The notes under the pieces: model-generated
Databases searched by the model: none
The model's input: only the letters and a program-made list of their open reading frames with translations
Told to the model about the DNA's origin: nothing
Shown here: piece by piece, positions 23,261 to 32,512 of the stretch
Layout of the letters: every line of letters begins with the position of its first letter
How positions within the stretch are numbered: position 1 is the first letter of the stretch
Made by a program: the position numbers and the translations under genes
From: Frateuria hangzhouensis
GTDB taxonomy: Bacteria > Pseudomonadota > Gammaproteobacteria > Xanthomonadales > Rhodanobacteraceae
NCBI RefSeq assembly: GCF_026410505.1
Contig: NZ_JAPMIU010000004.1
Span: 124,001-188,000, forward strand
DNA: 64,000 nucleotides
Reading direction: 5' to 3'

Positions 23261-25681
23261 CTACCTCGCGGGCTTGACGTACGTATCGAACAGCTCATCG
23301 ATGCGGCGGTACTCGTCGTGCCACGAGTCCGGGTGCACGAAGCCGTGCCGCTCCATCGGGTACAGCGACATCCAGAAATCCTTCTTGTGCAGCTCGATGA
23401 AGCGCTGGTACAGGCGGATCGAATCGGCCGCCAGCACGTTGTCGTCGATCAGCCCGTGCTCGATCAGCAACGGATCGGCCAGCTGGTCGGCGTAGGTGAT
23501 CGGCGAGCTGATGTCGTAAGCGTGCGGATCCAGCTGCGGGTCGTTGAGGATGTTGGCGGAGTATTCGTGGTTATACAGCCGCCAGTCGCTGACCGGGCGC
23601 AGCGCGGCACCGGCGGCGAATTCGCCCGGCGCGCGCAAGAGCGCCATTTCGGTCATGAAGCCGCCGTAGCTGCCGCCGTAGATCCCCACGCGCCGGGGGT
23701 CGACATGGTGGTGCTTGACCAGCCAGGCCTTGCCGTCGAGCAGATCCTCCAGTTCCGGATGCCCCATCTGGCGGTAGATCGCGTCGCGCCAGTCACGGCC
23801 GTAGCCCTCGGAGGCGCGGTAGTCCATGTCCAGCACCACGTAGCCCTTGCGCACCAGCAGGTTGTGGAACATCTGCTCGCGGAAGTAGTAGCTCCAGCCC
23901 AGGGTGACGTCCTGGGTGTAACCGGCGCCGTGCACGAAGAGCACCGCCGGGCGCGAGGTCGCGTGGTCGTCCGCCGGGCCGTAGAACTTGGCGTAGATGG
24001 TGCCGGCGCCATGGCTGGAGGGTACCTGCACGATCTTCGGCTCGATCCAGTCGCGCGCGGTGAAGGCACGCTTCATGGTGTCGGTCAGTTCGCGCGCGGC
24101 GCCGCCGGCGGCCGGCTGCACCGCCAGCTGCGAAAGCCGGTAAGGCGCCGAATGCAGCACCGCCAGCCGGCTGCCGTCAGGCGACAGCTGGAACTCGTCC
24201 ATGCCCTGGTAGTGCGTGACGCGGGCCAGCTCGCCGCCGCCGCTGGACACGCGGTAGACGTCGTAGCTGTAGGGCGCGACCTGATTGGTGCGCAGGTAGA
24301 ACCAGCGCCCGTCCCCGGACAGTTGCGGGTGGCTGACTTCGAATTTGCCGTGGGTCAGCGCCCTGGCCTTGCCGTCCAGCGATTTGATGTAGAGCTGCGA
24401 GTAGCCGGTTTCCTCGGACAGGTACCACAGCGTGCGGCCGTCCTTGAGCCAGCCGAAATCGTTGAAGTTCCAGTTGATCCAGGCGTCGTCGTGCAGCCGC
24501 TGCTGGTTGACCAGCGCGTGGCGGGTGAAGTCGACGCTGGCGATCCAGCGGTCCTTGTTGTCGATCGCGCGCAACTGGATGGCCAGGTTGCTGCCGTCCT
24601 CGCTCCACACGATGCCGCCGCCACCGCCGTCCTCGGCGCTGGAGACGATGCGCACCGGGCGTACGTCGGGCGCCTTGAGCGCCTTGGCCTGGTCACCCTT
24701 GCCGCCCTTCTTCAGGGCCGCGATCGTCCGCGCGCGGATGGCCGCAAGCGGGTCGTCCTTGATGCCGGGGAGATTGTCGGTCGGCACCGCGTAATGCCGG
24801 TGGGCGTGCAGGTCCAGCAACAACAGCGATTGCGCCGCCGGGTCGTCGCGGCCGACGTAGACGCGCGCATCCTCGGTCTCGGCGTAGCCCGAGTCGCTTA
24901 CGTAATGGGTCACCTTGGGATGACGGCCGGACTCGTAGCTCTTCGGCCGCGTGACCACCAGCAGCCAGCGGCCGTCGGGCGACAGCTCGGTGTCCACCGC
25001 CACGATCTTGTCGCCCAGCCAGAACGGTTGCGACGCGCGGCCCGGGTCGGCGGCGGCCAGCGCCCTGGCGTTGGCTTTCTCGGCCTGCTTGTCGGCCTCG
25101 AGCTGGCGCAGGGTGGAGAACAGCTTCAACTGCCCGGCTTCGAGCGCATCGTTGCTCTTCTTGTCCGGATCGTCGGAAAACTTCAGCACCGCCACCGGCG
25201 CGCTGACCCCGCGGGCGAGGTCGTAGCGGTACCAGTCGTTGCCCGAGCGGTATTGCAGGGCGCGGCTGTCGGCGGAGAACTGCGGCGCCGATTCGTCCTC
25301 CACGGTCTGCGTGACCTGCACGGTGCGACCGTCGGCCAGCGTGCGCAGGAACACGTCGCCGTGGCGCACGAACGCGGCATAGCGGTGCGTGCGGTCGTAC
25401 ACCGCCGGACCATCGGCCTGGGCGATCGCGGCCGGATCGAGTTTCTCGCTGCGGCCGGTCGCCGGATCGACCCGGTACAGGTCGCGCACGTTGCTGCCGT
25501 CGCGCTTGAGCCGGTAATAGATCGCCTGGCCGTCGGCACTCCAGTACGGCGATTCCACCGCCTGCCCGATCCAGTCGGGATTGGCCATGATGGTTTCCAG
25601 GTCCAGCGGCGCCGCGGGCGTGGCCGCCATCGCGGGCAACGCGGTGAGGGCGGCCAGGCCAGCCAGGAAAAGTCGACGCAT
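23261..25681 (-). CDS. S9 family prolyl-oligopeptidase-type peptidase (secreted)
   Basis: An 806-residue peptidase with signal peptide (~1-20, ending PAMAA), an N-terminal beta-propeller built of WD40/PD40-like repeats (for example LSPDGRWLLVV, WSEDGSNLAIQL, LSGDGRWFYLR, LSPDGSRLAVL) and a C-terminal alpha/beta-hydrolase domain. The catalytic Ser lies in GIYGGSYGGFM, the Asp in HGLIDDNV and the His in MERHGFVHPDSW. This is the dipeptidyl-peptidase IV/acylaminoacyl-peptidase type, acting on peptides in the periplasm. ATG at 25681 opens the signal peptide and has GGAG nearby. It is monocistronic and divergent from the esterase gene. Confidence 0.92.
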   Translation of the reverse strand: MRRLFLAGLAALTALPAMAATPAAPLDLETIMANPDWIGQAVESPYWSADGQAIYYRLKRDGSNVRDLYRVDPATGRSEKLDPAAIAQADGPAVYDRTHRYAAFVRHGDVFLRTLADGRTVQVTQTVEDESAPQFSADSRALQYRSGNDWYRYDLARGVSAPVAVLKFSDDPDKKSNDALEAGQLKLFSTLRQLEADKQAEKANARALAAADPGRASQPFWLGDKIVAVDTELSPDGRWLLVVTRPKSYESGRHPKVTHYVSDSGYAETEDARVYVGRDDPAAQSLLLLDLHAHRHYAVPTDNLPGIKDDPLAAIRARTIAALKKGGKGDQAKALKAPDVRPVRIVSSAEDGGGGGIVWSEDGSNLAIQLRAIDNKDRWIASVDFTRHALVNQQRLHDDAWINWNFNDFGWLKDGRTLWYLSEETGYSQLYIKSLDGKARALTHGKFEVSHPQLSGDGRWFYLRTNQVAPYSYDVYRVSSGGGELARVTHYQGMDEFQLSPDGSRLAVLHSAPYRLSQLAVQPAAGGAARELTDTMKRAFTARDWIEPKIVQVPSSHGAGTIYAKFYGPADDHATSRPAVLFVHGAGYTQDVTLGWSYYFREQMFHNLLVRKGYVVLDMDYRASEGYGRDWRDAIYRQMGHPELEDLLDGKAWLVKHHHVDPRRVGIYGGSYGGFMTEMALLRAPGEFAAGAALRPVSDWRLYNHEYSANILNDPQLDPHAYDISSPITYADQLADPLLIEHGLIDDNVLAADSIRLYQRFIELHKKDFWMSLYPMERHGFVHPDSWHDEYRRIDELFDTYVKPAR

Positions 25682-25831
25682 GGGGGTGCTCCGCTTGTCG
25701 CAAAGCACCCGAGCATAGCCAAGCGGGCCTGCGCCGCAAGCGCCGGAAGTCCCGGCGAGGGCGCGGTCCGTATGGCGGCGGCATGACGCATGGGCGAGAC
25801 TGGGCAGTCTGCCCAACCCACCGGTATGCCC

Positions 25832-26497
25832 ATGAGCCTGCTTCCCAGCGTCGAACACGAAACCGGCCCCGAACCGCGCCACAGCGTGATCTGGCTGCAC
25901 GGGCTGGGCGCCGACGGCAACGATTTCGCGCCGATCGTGCCGGAGCTGGTGGATCCGGCCTGGCCGGCGCTGCGCTTCGTGTTCCCGCACGCCCCGGTGC
26001 AGCCGGTGAGCATCAATGGCGGCGTGCCGATGCGCGCCTGGTACGACATCTTCGGCTTCGACGCGCGGGCGCCGCAGGACGAGGCGGGCATCCGGCGTTC
26101 GATCGAGGCGGTGGAGGCGCTGATCGCGCGCGAACACGATCGCGGCGTGCCCAGCGAGCGGATCGTGCTGGCCGGCTTCTCGCAAGGCGGCGCCATCGCG
26201 CTGGCCGCCGGCCTGCGCCACGCCCGTCCGCTGGCGGGCATCGTGGCGCTGTCGACCTACCTGCCGATCAGCACCACGCTGGCGTCCGAGCGCAGCGCCG
26301 CCAACGCGCCAGTGCCGATCTTCTGGGGCCACGGCAGCGCCGACCCGGTGGTGGTGCTGCAGCGCGGGCTCGATTCCCGGTTGCTGCTGGAAGCCCTGGA
26401 CTACGCGATCGACTGGCACACCTACCCGATGCCGCATTCGGTCTGCGCCGAGGAAATCGCCGACCTGCGCCACTGGCTCACCCCACGCCTCAGCTAA
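25832..26497 (+). CDS. Carboxylesterase / phospholipase (alpha/beta hydrolase, EstB type)
   Basis: A 221-residue cytosolic serine esterase of the acyl-protein-thioesterase-like family. The oxyanion region VIWLHGLGADGNDF (~18-31), nucleophile motif GFSQGG (Ser ~115), Asp in GSADPVV and His in YPMPHSV form a complete triad, and length fits the family (~220). Three in-frame starts exist; the ATG at 25832 (MSLLPS) gives the usual N-terminus. No strong Shine-Dalgarno is visible, so the start is a judgement. Likely acts on short-chain esters; the physiological substrate is unknown. Confidence 0.88.
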   Translation: MSLLPSVEHETGPEPRHSVIWLHGLGADGNDFAPIVPELVDPAWPALRFVFPHAPVQPVSINGGVPMRAWYDIFGFDARAPQDEAGIRRSIEAVEALIAREHDRGVPSERIVLAGFSQGGAIALAAGLRHARPLAGIVALSTYLPISTTLASERSAANAPVPIFWGHGSADPVVVLQRGLDSRLLLEALDYAIDWHTYPMPHSVCAEEIADLRHWLTPRLS

Positions 26498-26502
26498 AGC
26501 TC

Positions 26503-26541
26503 CCTCTCCCCTCCGGGGAGAGGGCTGGGGTGAGGGGCCGC
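26503..26541. repeat. CCCTCTCCCC-type palindromic repeat
   Basis: The palindrome CCCTCTCCCCTCCGGGGAGAGGG is followed by GCTGGGGTGAGGGG, just past the esterase stop. A partial second copy (CCCTCTCCTCGACC...GGGGAAGAGGG) follows at ~26580-26610. It is probably a REP-like element that also terminates transcription. Confidence 0.7.
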
Positions 26542-26647
26542 TCTTGCCACGAACCTTCCCAGGCAAAAAGCGAAAGACCCCCTCTCCTCGACCTGCAGCG
26601 GGGAAGAGGGAGCAAATGCGCGCTACGTTGCCGGCATACTGGAGCAC

Positions 26648-27703
26648 ATGAGCCGCACCTCCCGCCCGACCACGCCATTGCCGGACTTCTGCCGGCTGCC
26701 GGCCGTGGCTGCGCTGTTCGCGGTGGGCGCGCTCACCGTCACGCTGATGTGGCTGGCGCCGGACAACGCGCGCGGCTGGCGCGGCTACAGCGTCGGTATG
26801 CTGTTCGTCACCTGGCTGTCGGTGCTGATCGCGCTGGCGTTGTGCTACGCGCGGCGATGGCTGCAGCGGCTGGGCGGCTGGATGCCGTATGCCGGCGTGT
26901 GGCTGCTGATCGAGCTGGTGGTCGCCCTCGCCAGCGTGGTGGCGCGCTGGATGGACATCGCCTTGCAACTGGATCTGGTGCACACCACGCCGGCGGCGTT
27001 CGTGCGCGACAACCTGCTGATCACCGCGCTGCTCGGGGCGGCGATGCTGCGCTACTTCTACGTGCTGGCGCAGTGGCAGGCACGGCTGGCGGCGGTGGCG
27101 CACGCGAAGGTCGATGCATTGCAGGCGCGCATCCGGCCGCATTTCCTGTTCAACAGCATGAATACGGTGGCCGCGCTGGTGCGGGTCGATCCGGCGGCCG
27201 CCGAGCGCACCATCGAGGACCTGTGCGAACTGTTCCGGGCGGCACTCGGCCATTCGGAAAGGGGCCAACCGGGACACGAAGGCACGCTGGGCGAGGAGCT
27301 GACGCTGATCGAGCGCTACCTGGCCATCGAGCAGTTGCGCCTGGGCGAGCGCCTGCGCGTGCGCCGCGAGCTCGACGGCCTGCCGGCGGATTACCCGCTG
27401 CCGCGCCTGTTGCTGCAACCGCTGGTGGAAAACGCCGTGCGCCACGGCGTCCAGCCGTTGCGCGAGGGCGGCGAGGTCGTGCTGCGCGGCCACGTGGCCG
27501 AGCGCGCGCTGCACATCGAGATCGGCAACCCGTTGCCGCCGGGGCCGGGCACGCCGGGGCACGGCCACGGCCTCACCAACGTGCGCCAGCGGGTGGCCTG
27601 GCGCTACGGCGCACGCGCCACGGTCGCGGCCGGCCCGCAGCAAGACCGCTTCGTGGTGCAACTGCGCCTGCCGCTCGATCCACCGCCGGCGGAGGACGCC
27701 TGA
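26648..27703 (+). CDS. algZ: LytS/AlgZ-type sensor histidine kinase
   Basis: A 351-residue inner-membrane kinase with four N-terminal TM segments (~15-140) and a His_kinase domain. The phospho-acceptor is His165 in RIRPHFLFNSMNTVAAL, and the ATPase part has LLLQPLVENAVRHGV (N box) and PGHGHGLTNVRQR (G box). It overlaps the response-regulator gene by one nucleotide (TGATG). In Pseudomonas and Xanthomonas the same order, algZ-algR-hemC, is found; there the pair controls exopolysaccharide, type IV pili and virulence. The signal sensed is unknown. The Shine-Dalgarno GGAG is unusually close to the ATG (3 nt). Confidence 0.9.
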   Translation: MSRTSRPTTPLPDFCRLPAVAALFAVGALTVTLMWLAPDNARGWRGYSVGMLFVTWLSVLIALALCYARRWLQRLGGWMPYAGVWLLIELVVALASVVARWMDIALQLDLVHTTPAAFVRDNLLITALLGAAMLRYFYVLAQWQARLAAVAHAKVDALQARIRPHFLFNSMNTVAALVRVDPAAAERTIEDLCELFRAALGHSERGQPGHEGTLGEELTLIERYLAIEQLRLGERLRVRRELDGLPADYPLPRLLLQPLVENAVRHGVQPLREGGEVVLRGHVAERALHIEIGNPLPPGPGTPGHGHGLTNVRQRVAWRYGARATVAAGPQQDRFVVQLRLPLDPPPAEDA

Positions 27704-28407
27704 TGCGCGTGCTGATCGTCGACGACGAACCGCTGGCGCGCGCCCGCCTGGCCGCCCTGCTGGGCGAATGCGAGGACGTGGCGCTGGCTGGCAGCGTGGC
27801 CGACGGCGAGGCCGCACTGGCCGCCCTCGGCGAGGCGCAGCCGGACCTGCTCCTGCTGGACATCAACATGCCGGGACTGGACGGCGCCACGCTGGCCGCG
27901 CGGCTGACCGGGCAGGCGCGGCCGCAGGTGATCTTCTGCACCGCCTACGAGAACCACGCCTTGACCGCCTTCGAGTTGGGCGCGGTCGACTATCTGTTGA
28001 AGCCGGTGCGGCTGGAACGCCTGCGCGAGGCCCTGCAGCGCGCCCGCCTGCGCCTGGCCGCCGCGCCGGCCGAGCCGGTGGGCTACCTGCGCGGCCGCCT
28101 GCGCGGCGAGCAGGTGCGGATCGCGCTGACCGAGGTGGTCTGCCTGCTCGCCGAGGAGAAGTACGTGGTGGTACGCCACGCCGGTGGCGAACTGCTGATC
28201 GAGGAATCGCTGCGCCAGCTCGAGGAGGCCTATCCGGCCCAACTGGTGCGGCTGCACCGCAATTGCCTGGTGCCGGCGCCACGCCTGCTGGGCCTCAAGA
28301 CCCTGCCCGACGGCCGCGTGCTGGCGCGCCTGGCCGGTACCGGATTCAGTCCCGAGGTGAGCCGGCGCAACCTGCCGGCGGTGCGCAAACTGTTGCGCAC
28401 CGGCTGA
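27703..28407 (+). CDS. algR: LytTR-family response regulator AlgR
   Basis: A 234-residue regulator with an N-terminal receiver domain (phospho-acceptor Asp53 in LLLLDINMPGLDG, acidic pair at residues 7-8, Thr in FCTAYENH, Lys in YLLKPV). The C-terminal LytTR DNA-binding domain (~130-230) has VCLLAEEKYVVVRHAGGELL and LVRLHRNCLVP. It is translationally coupled to algZ by TGATG, so it is the cognate partner. Members bind direct repeats upstream of target promoters. Confidence 0.92.
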   Translation: MRVLIVDDEPLARARLAALLGECEDVALAGSVADGEAALAALGEAQPDLLLLDINMPGLDGATLAARLTGQARPQVIFCTAYENHALTAFELGAVDYLLKPVRLERLREALQRARLRLAAAPAEPVGYLRGRLRGEQVRIALTEVVCLLAEEKYVVVRHAGGELLIEESLRQLEEAYPAQLVRLHRNCLVPAPRLLGLKTLPDGRVLARLAGTGFSPEVSRRNLPAVRKLLRTG

Positions 28408-28494
28408 GCCGCGCCCTACAGATCGTCGCAAGGCAAGGCAGCGCAAGCGCTCCTGCGCGACAATACGCACCTGTTTTCCCTGCACGGAACCCCG

Positions 28495-29409
28495 ATGGCC
28501 GTTTCCCTCCTGCGCATCGCCACCCGCAAAAGCGCGCTCGCGCTGTGGCAGGCCGAGCATGTCGCCGCGCGGCTGCGTGCGGTGCATCCGGACCTGGCGG
28601 TCGAGCTGGTGCCGATGACCACCCGCGGCGACGAGATCGCCGACCGTCCGCTCGCGAGCATCGGCGGCAAGGGCTTGTTCCTGAAGGAACTGGAGGTGGC
28701 GATGCTGGAAGGCCGCGCGGAGCTGGCGGTGCACTCGCTCAAGGACGTGCCGGCCGAACTCGAACCAGGCTTCGTGCTGCCGGCGATGCTGCCGCGCGCC
28801 GACGCCGCCGACGCCTTCGTCAGCAGCGAGCACGCCACGCTCGCCGACCTGCCGCACGGCGCCCGCGTGGGTACGTCTTCGCTGCGCCGGCAGGCACAGC
28901 TGCGCGCGGCGCGACCGGACCTGCAATTGCTCGATCTGCGCGGCAACGTCAACACGCGCCTGGCCAAGCTCGACGCCGGCGACTACGACGCCATCGTGCT
29001 GGCCTGTGCCGGACTGGAGCGGCTGGGCCTGGCCGCGCGCATCCGCCAGCGGCTGGCCGCGCCGGACTGGTTGCCGGCACCCGGGCAGGCGGCGATCGGG
29101 ATCGAGGCGCGCGCCGACCAGCCGGCCGTGCTGGCGTTGCTGGCGGCGCTGGACGATGCCGACACGCGCGTGACGGTCAGTGCCGAGCGTGCCATGAACC
29201 ATGCGCTCGGCGGCAGCTGCACGGTGCCGGTGGCGGCCTGGTGCGTGCTGGGCGAGCGTGGCCTGCACCTGTGCGGGCTGGTCGGCGACGCAGCCAGCGG
29301 ACGGCTGGTGCGGGCCGAAGCCAGCGGTCTGGTGGATCAGCCGGAGGCGCTCGGCCGCACGGTAGCCGATGCCCTGCTGGCGCAGGGAGCCGGCGAAATG
29401 CTCGGCTGA
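28495..29409 (+). CDS. hemC: Porphobilinogen deaminase (hydroxymethylbilane synthase)
   Basis: A 304-residue cytosolic enzyme that polymerises four porphobilinogens into hydroxymethylbilane in heme, siroheme and cobalamin synthesis. It has the signature [13 protein letters not shown] (~8-20), the substrate-binding [21 protein letters not shown] and LRGNVNTRL arginines, and the dipyrromethane cofactor cysteine Cys242 in GGSCTVPVA. Length and cysteine position equal those of E. coli HemC. It follows algR by 87 nt, the conserved order in this group, but hemD does not follow; a REP and a convergent gene do. A GGAA Shine-Dalgarno precedes the ATG. Confidence 0.96.
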   Translation: MAVSLLRIATRKSALALWQAEHVAARLRAVHPDLAVELVPMTTRGDEIADRPLASIGGKGLFLKELEVAMLEGRAELAVHSLKDVPAELEPGFVLPAMLPRADAADAFVSSEHATLADLPHGARVGTSSLRRQAQLRAARPDLQLLDLRGNVNTRLAKLDAGDYDAIVLACAGLERLGLAARIRQRLAAPDWLPAPGQAAIGIEARADQPAVLALLAALDDADTRVTVSAERAMNHALGGSCTVPVAAWCVLGERGLHLCGLVGDAASGRLVRAEASGLVDQPEALGRTVADALLAQGAGEMLG

Positions 29410-29416
29410 CCACTCC

Positions 29417-29484
29417 TGCAGGAGCCCACTCGTGGGCGATGCTCTTGCTCTGATGCCACCCAAAGGGCATCGCCCACGAGTGGA
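29417..29484. repeat. REP (AGGAGCCCAC family, degenerate)
   Basis: CAGGAGCCCACTCGTGGGCGATGC pairs with GCATCGCCCACGAGTGG around a ~25-nt centre. Compensatory changes (CTCGTGGG / CCCACGAG rather than CTTGTGGG / CCCACAAG) keep the stem intact. It separates hemC from the convergent DUF481 gene. Confidence 0.8.
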
Positions 29485-29506
29485 CGCCCACAAGGGCAGT
29501 GCGGGG

Positions 29507-30304
29507 CTAGAAGTTGTAGACCAGGTTGGTCGTGGTCAGTGTGTCGGTGCTCTGCGTGCCCGGCTGCGTGTTGGAGTTGTAGCGCACCTGGAAGCCGAGC
29601 TTGAGCGCCATCTTCTTGGTCATGCTGACCGACAGGCCGGCGTCGTTCTGGTAGTACTTGTTCTTCGAGCCCGCTTCGATCAGCACGGTGTCCTCGAAGG
29701 CGGTGTTGTCGGTCAGGCGGTATTTGAAGTTGATCAGGCCACGACCGACCGCCTCGCTCTCGGTCGGCTGGCGTACCTCGGTCGGCACGCTGTCGATCAG
29801 CACGGTGGTATTGGCCGGCCGGTAGCGCTTGTAACCGGGGCCGATCTCGAACGACAGCTCGGCGCGCTCGTTCTTCAGCGCGATATAGCCATAGCCCAGC
29901 GACACGATGCCCTGCCACAGGTTGGAGCCGAAGTCGTCGTGCTCGTAGCGCGCGGCGCCGACCACGTAGCTGCGCGGGTCGAGCTTGTACCCCACCGAAG
30001 CGCCGCCGTCGTAGCGGTTGGCGGTGGTGCTGAAGCGATCGACCGTATTGCCTTGCGCATCGACCACGGTCACTTCGCCTTTGGAGCGCATGCCGTTGAG
30101 GAAAAAGCTGTTCTTCCAGTACTCGTTTTCCTGATTCAGGCCGAGCTTGGCGTTGACGTTCTCGGTACGCGAGTTGCCGCGCGCCGAGGCGAAGCCGAAC
30201 TCGCCGGAACCGGACCAGCCGCCGTTGTCGGTGGCGGCGTCCTGCGCCTGGGCCACGCCGGCCAGGGCGAACAGGCACACGGCAGCAATCAGGGTCTTGT
30301 TCAT
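29507..30304 (-). CDS. DUF481 outer-membrane protein (salt-induced OMP / YdiY-like)
   Basis: A 265-residue predicted outer-membrane beta-barrel. The signal peptide (~1-20, ending GVAQAQ) is followed by DUF481 with regular alternating strands (GSGEFGFASARGNSRTENVN, FEIGPGYKRYRP, LVYNF at the end). The terminal Phe fits a Bam signal. Homologues are called salt-induced outer-membrane proteins; the actual role is not known. ATG at 30304 opens the signal peptide, so upstream in-frame codons are ignored. Monocistronic. Confidence 0.85.
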   Translation of the reverse strand: MNKTLIAAVCLFALAGVAQAQDAATDNGGWSGSGEFGFASARGNSRTENVNAKLGLNQENEYWKNSFFLNGMRSKGEVTVVDAQGNTVDRFSTTANRYDGGASVGYKLDPRSYVVGAARYEHDDFGSNLWQGIVSLGYGYIALKNERAELSFEIGPGYKRYRPANTTVLIDSVPTEVRQPTESEAVGRGLINFKYRLTDNTAFEDTVLIEAGSKNKYYQNDAGLSVSMTKKMALKLGFQVRYNSNTQPGTQSTDTLTTTNLVYNF

Positions 30305-30400
30305 CGGGCGATCCAGGGAAGGGGGGTGGGACAGAGAGTCCGCCACCTTAATGCGGCGGTTTGAACTCGCAGTGAACATGCGCCGGTGCACGGGCCTGCG

Positions 30401-31282
30401 CTACCGGCCCCGGACGCCGGCGTGGCCGGCCCGGCACAGCTGCGCCAGCGCCGCTTCGTAGGCGCGTTGCTCGATGGTGCGGCCGAGCAGGCAGCTGATC
30501 GCCGCCAGCGCCACCAGTGGCATGCCGGCATCGGACAGATCCACCACCAGCAGCGCCAGGCTGGGCACCGCGTAGGTGAGCAACGCGGCGACGAAGCGCG
30601 CGGTACGGCCACGCGTGCGCGGCATGGCGGAGCGGCCCTCGGGCTGGCTCAGCGCCTGCCAGCGCAGGCCTTCGATCAGCCCCAGCAGCAAGGCCAGCAC
30701 CAGCAGCACCATGATCCATGGCCGCGTGCCGGCCGGGTGCACGGCGCCGTCCTGCGCGGCCAGGCACAGCCACAGCCACAGGCCGCCGGCATACCAGGCG
30801 GCCACGACGCGGCTCACCGGCAGCTGCGCCGAGCAGCGCAACACGCCCTCGGACAACCGCCGGCGATAGCGGTGCACCGTGTAGGCCAGGCTGGCCAGGC
30901 TGCACAGCGCCAGCGCGGCGCCGGCCAGGCGGGTCGCCCAGAAGGCGTTGTCGCCACGGACCAGGCCGGCCACGGCCAGCATCGGCAAGTACGCCGCCAA
31001 CGCCAGCAGCGCTTCGCGCGTGGGCCGGCTGCGCCGCGCCGGGAACCAGCCATGCCATTCCGACAGCCCCGGCAGGCGCAGGCAGGCGACCGCCAGGCCG
31101 ATGCTGACGAATACGGCGCCCAGCGCCAGCGGCAGCAAAGCCTCGCTGCGGCCACCACGGTAGATGCCCAACGCCAGCGCCAGCCCCAGCAGCATCCACA
31201 GGCCGTAGCCGGAAAGCGCCAGCATGCGCAGCAACGCCGCCGGGTAGGCCGGCGGCAGCGGATAGGGCCGCTCCTCGGTCAT
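30401..31282 (-). CDS. Multi-pass membrane protein of unknown function
   Basis: This 293-residue hydrophobic protein has about eight predicted TM helices spread over the full length, separated by short Arg-rich cytoplasmic loops (FPARRSRPTREALL, HRYRRRLSEG, PRTRGRTARF). I recognise no family motif and assign no function. The start is uncertain: ATG 31282 (MTEERPYPLPP) is used, and ATG 31300 is possible. No clear Shine-Dalgarno is visible. It is divergent from the WYL-domain regulator at 31445, which may control it; that is inference from position only. Confidence 0.65.
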   Translation of the reverse strand: MTEERPYPLPPAYPAALLRMLALSGYGLWMLLGLALALGIYRGGRSEALLPLALGAVFVSIGLAVACLRLPGLSEWHGWFPARRSRPTREALLALAAYLPMLAVAGLVRGDNAFWATRLAGAALALCSLASLAYTVHRYRRRLSEGVLRCSAQLPVSRVVAAWYAGGLWLWLCLAAQDGAVHPAGTRPWIMVLLVLALLLGLIEGLRWQALSQPEGRSAMPRTRGRTARFVAALLTYAVPSLALLVVDLSDAGMPLVALAAISCLLGRTIEQRAYEAALAQLCRAGHAGVRGR

Positions 31283-31444
31283 GGCGGCACAGGCCTGCAT
31301 GTCGCTGGATGGTTGCATCACATCGAAGGCTCGGCGGTTGGGGGAGAAACCGCGACCCGACTCACGCGTCGAGCCGTGCGGTGGACTTGCGGCCACCGCG
31401 GGCCGTACCCATGCTACACAAAGCTCGGCCTCGAACGGTATGCC

Positions 31445-32422
31445 ATGGATCGCTACGAACGCATTCTTACCCTGCACCGACTTCTCAAATCGGCGCATTA
31501 CCCGGTTCCGCTGGCGCGCCTGATGGATGAGCTGGAGTGTTCGCGCGCCACGCTGTACCGCGATGTCGCCTTTCTGCGTGATGCGCTGGGCGCGCCGATC
31601 GAGAGCGCCGGCAACGACCAGGCGGCATTCCGCTACGAGCTGGGCGAGGGCGAGCGCTTCGAGCTGCCCGGGCTGTGGCTGACCTCCGATGAGCTGGCCG
31701 CGCTGCTGGCGTTGAACGAATTGATCGGCCGCACCGGCCCCGGCGTGCTGGCTGGCGCGCTGGCGCCGTTCAAGGCACGCATCGAGCGCCTGCTGACCGG
31801 GCAGGAGAAGGACAAGGCACTGCCGATCGAGCGCATCCGGGTGATCCCCTGGGGCGAGCGCAAGCTCGACCAGCAGGTGTTCCGCGTGGTTGCCGGCGCG
31901 GTGCTGGAGCGCCGCCGGCTGCGTTTTTCCTACCGCGCGCGCACCACCGATTCGGACAGCAAGCGCACCGTCTCGCCGCAGCGGCTCACGCACTATCGCG
32001 ACAACTGGTACCTGGACGTGTGGGACCACGACCGCGAGGCGCTGCGCAGCTTCGCGGTGGACCGCATCCGCCAGGCCCATGCGCTGGACGAGCCGGTCAC
32101 CGACGTGGCCGAGTCCGACCTCAACGAATGGCTTGCCTCCAGCTACGGCATCTTCGCCGGCAAGCCCAAGGCCTGGGCGACGATCCGCTTTTCCGCCCAC
32201 GCCGCGCGCTGGGTCGCCGACGAGCACTGGCACTCGCAGCAGAAGGGCGAGTGGCTGCCGGACGGACGCTACGAGCTGAAGGTGCCCTATTCGAAGTCGC
32301 GCGAGCTGCTGATGGACGTGCTCAAGTACGGCCCGGATGCCGAAGTGGTGGCGCCACTACCCCTGCGCGAGGAGATGAAGAGCCTGCTGCATATGGCGCT
32401 GGGCGCCTACGGGAATCGTTGA
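31445..32422 (+). CDS. YafY-type transcriptional regulator with WYL domain
   Basis: A 325-residue regulator. The N-terminal DeoR-like winged helix-turn-helix (~1-60) contains LARLMDELECSRATLYRDVA. The middle and C-terminal WYL domain (~140-320) includes RLRFSYRAR, SPQRLTHYRDNWYLDVWDHD and ALRSFAVDRI, the RNA/ligand-binding fold that often controls stress or defence genes. A WCX-like tail closes the protein (LKVPYSKSRELLMDVL). No defence genes are adjacent, so it is likely a core regulator. Start ATG 31445 matches the beginning of the helix-turn-helix. Confidence 0.88.
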   Translation: MDRYERILTLHRLLKSAHYPVPLARLMDELECSRATLYRDVAFLRDALGAPIESAGNDQAAFRYELGEGERFELPGLWLTSDELAALLALNELIGRTGPGVLAGALAPFKARIERLLTGQEKDKALPIERIRVIPWGERKLDQQVFRVVAGAVLERRRLRFSYRARTTDSDSKRTVSPQRLTHYRDNWYLDVWDHDREALRSFAVDRIRQAHALDEPVTDVAESDLNEWLASSYGIFAGKPKAWATIRFSAHAARWVADEHWHSQQKGEWLPDGRYELKVPYSKSRELLMDVLKYGPDAEVVAPLPLREEMKSLLHMALGAYGNR

Positions 32423-32430
32423 TTGGGATT

Positions 32431-32512
32431 CCGCATTCGTTAGACGCAAAGGCAGCGCCCCGCGAGCGCCAGCTTTTGCAAATCCCGAATCCCGGATCCC
32501 GAATCCCGGCCC
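32431..32512. repeat. GAATCCC iterated repeat
   Basis: A short array of GGGATTC / GAATCCC words, with an inward arm (TTGGGATTCCGCATTCG) and a right arm ending AATCCCGAATCCCGG. It fills the space between the convergent WYL regulator and SLC13 permease genes. The same element occurs at 58550-58667. Confidence 0.7.

Noticed and set aside
27487..27500. Palindrome CGGCCACGTGGCCG with a CACGTG core
   Set aside because: It is inside the algZ coding region and does not match the parS flanks; chance in GC-rich DNA is likely.
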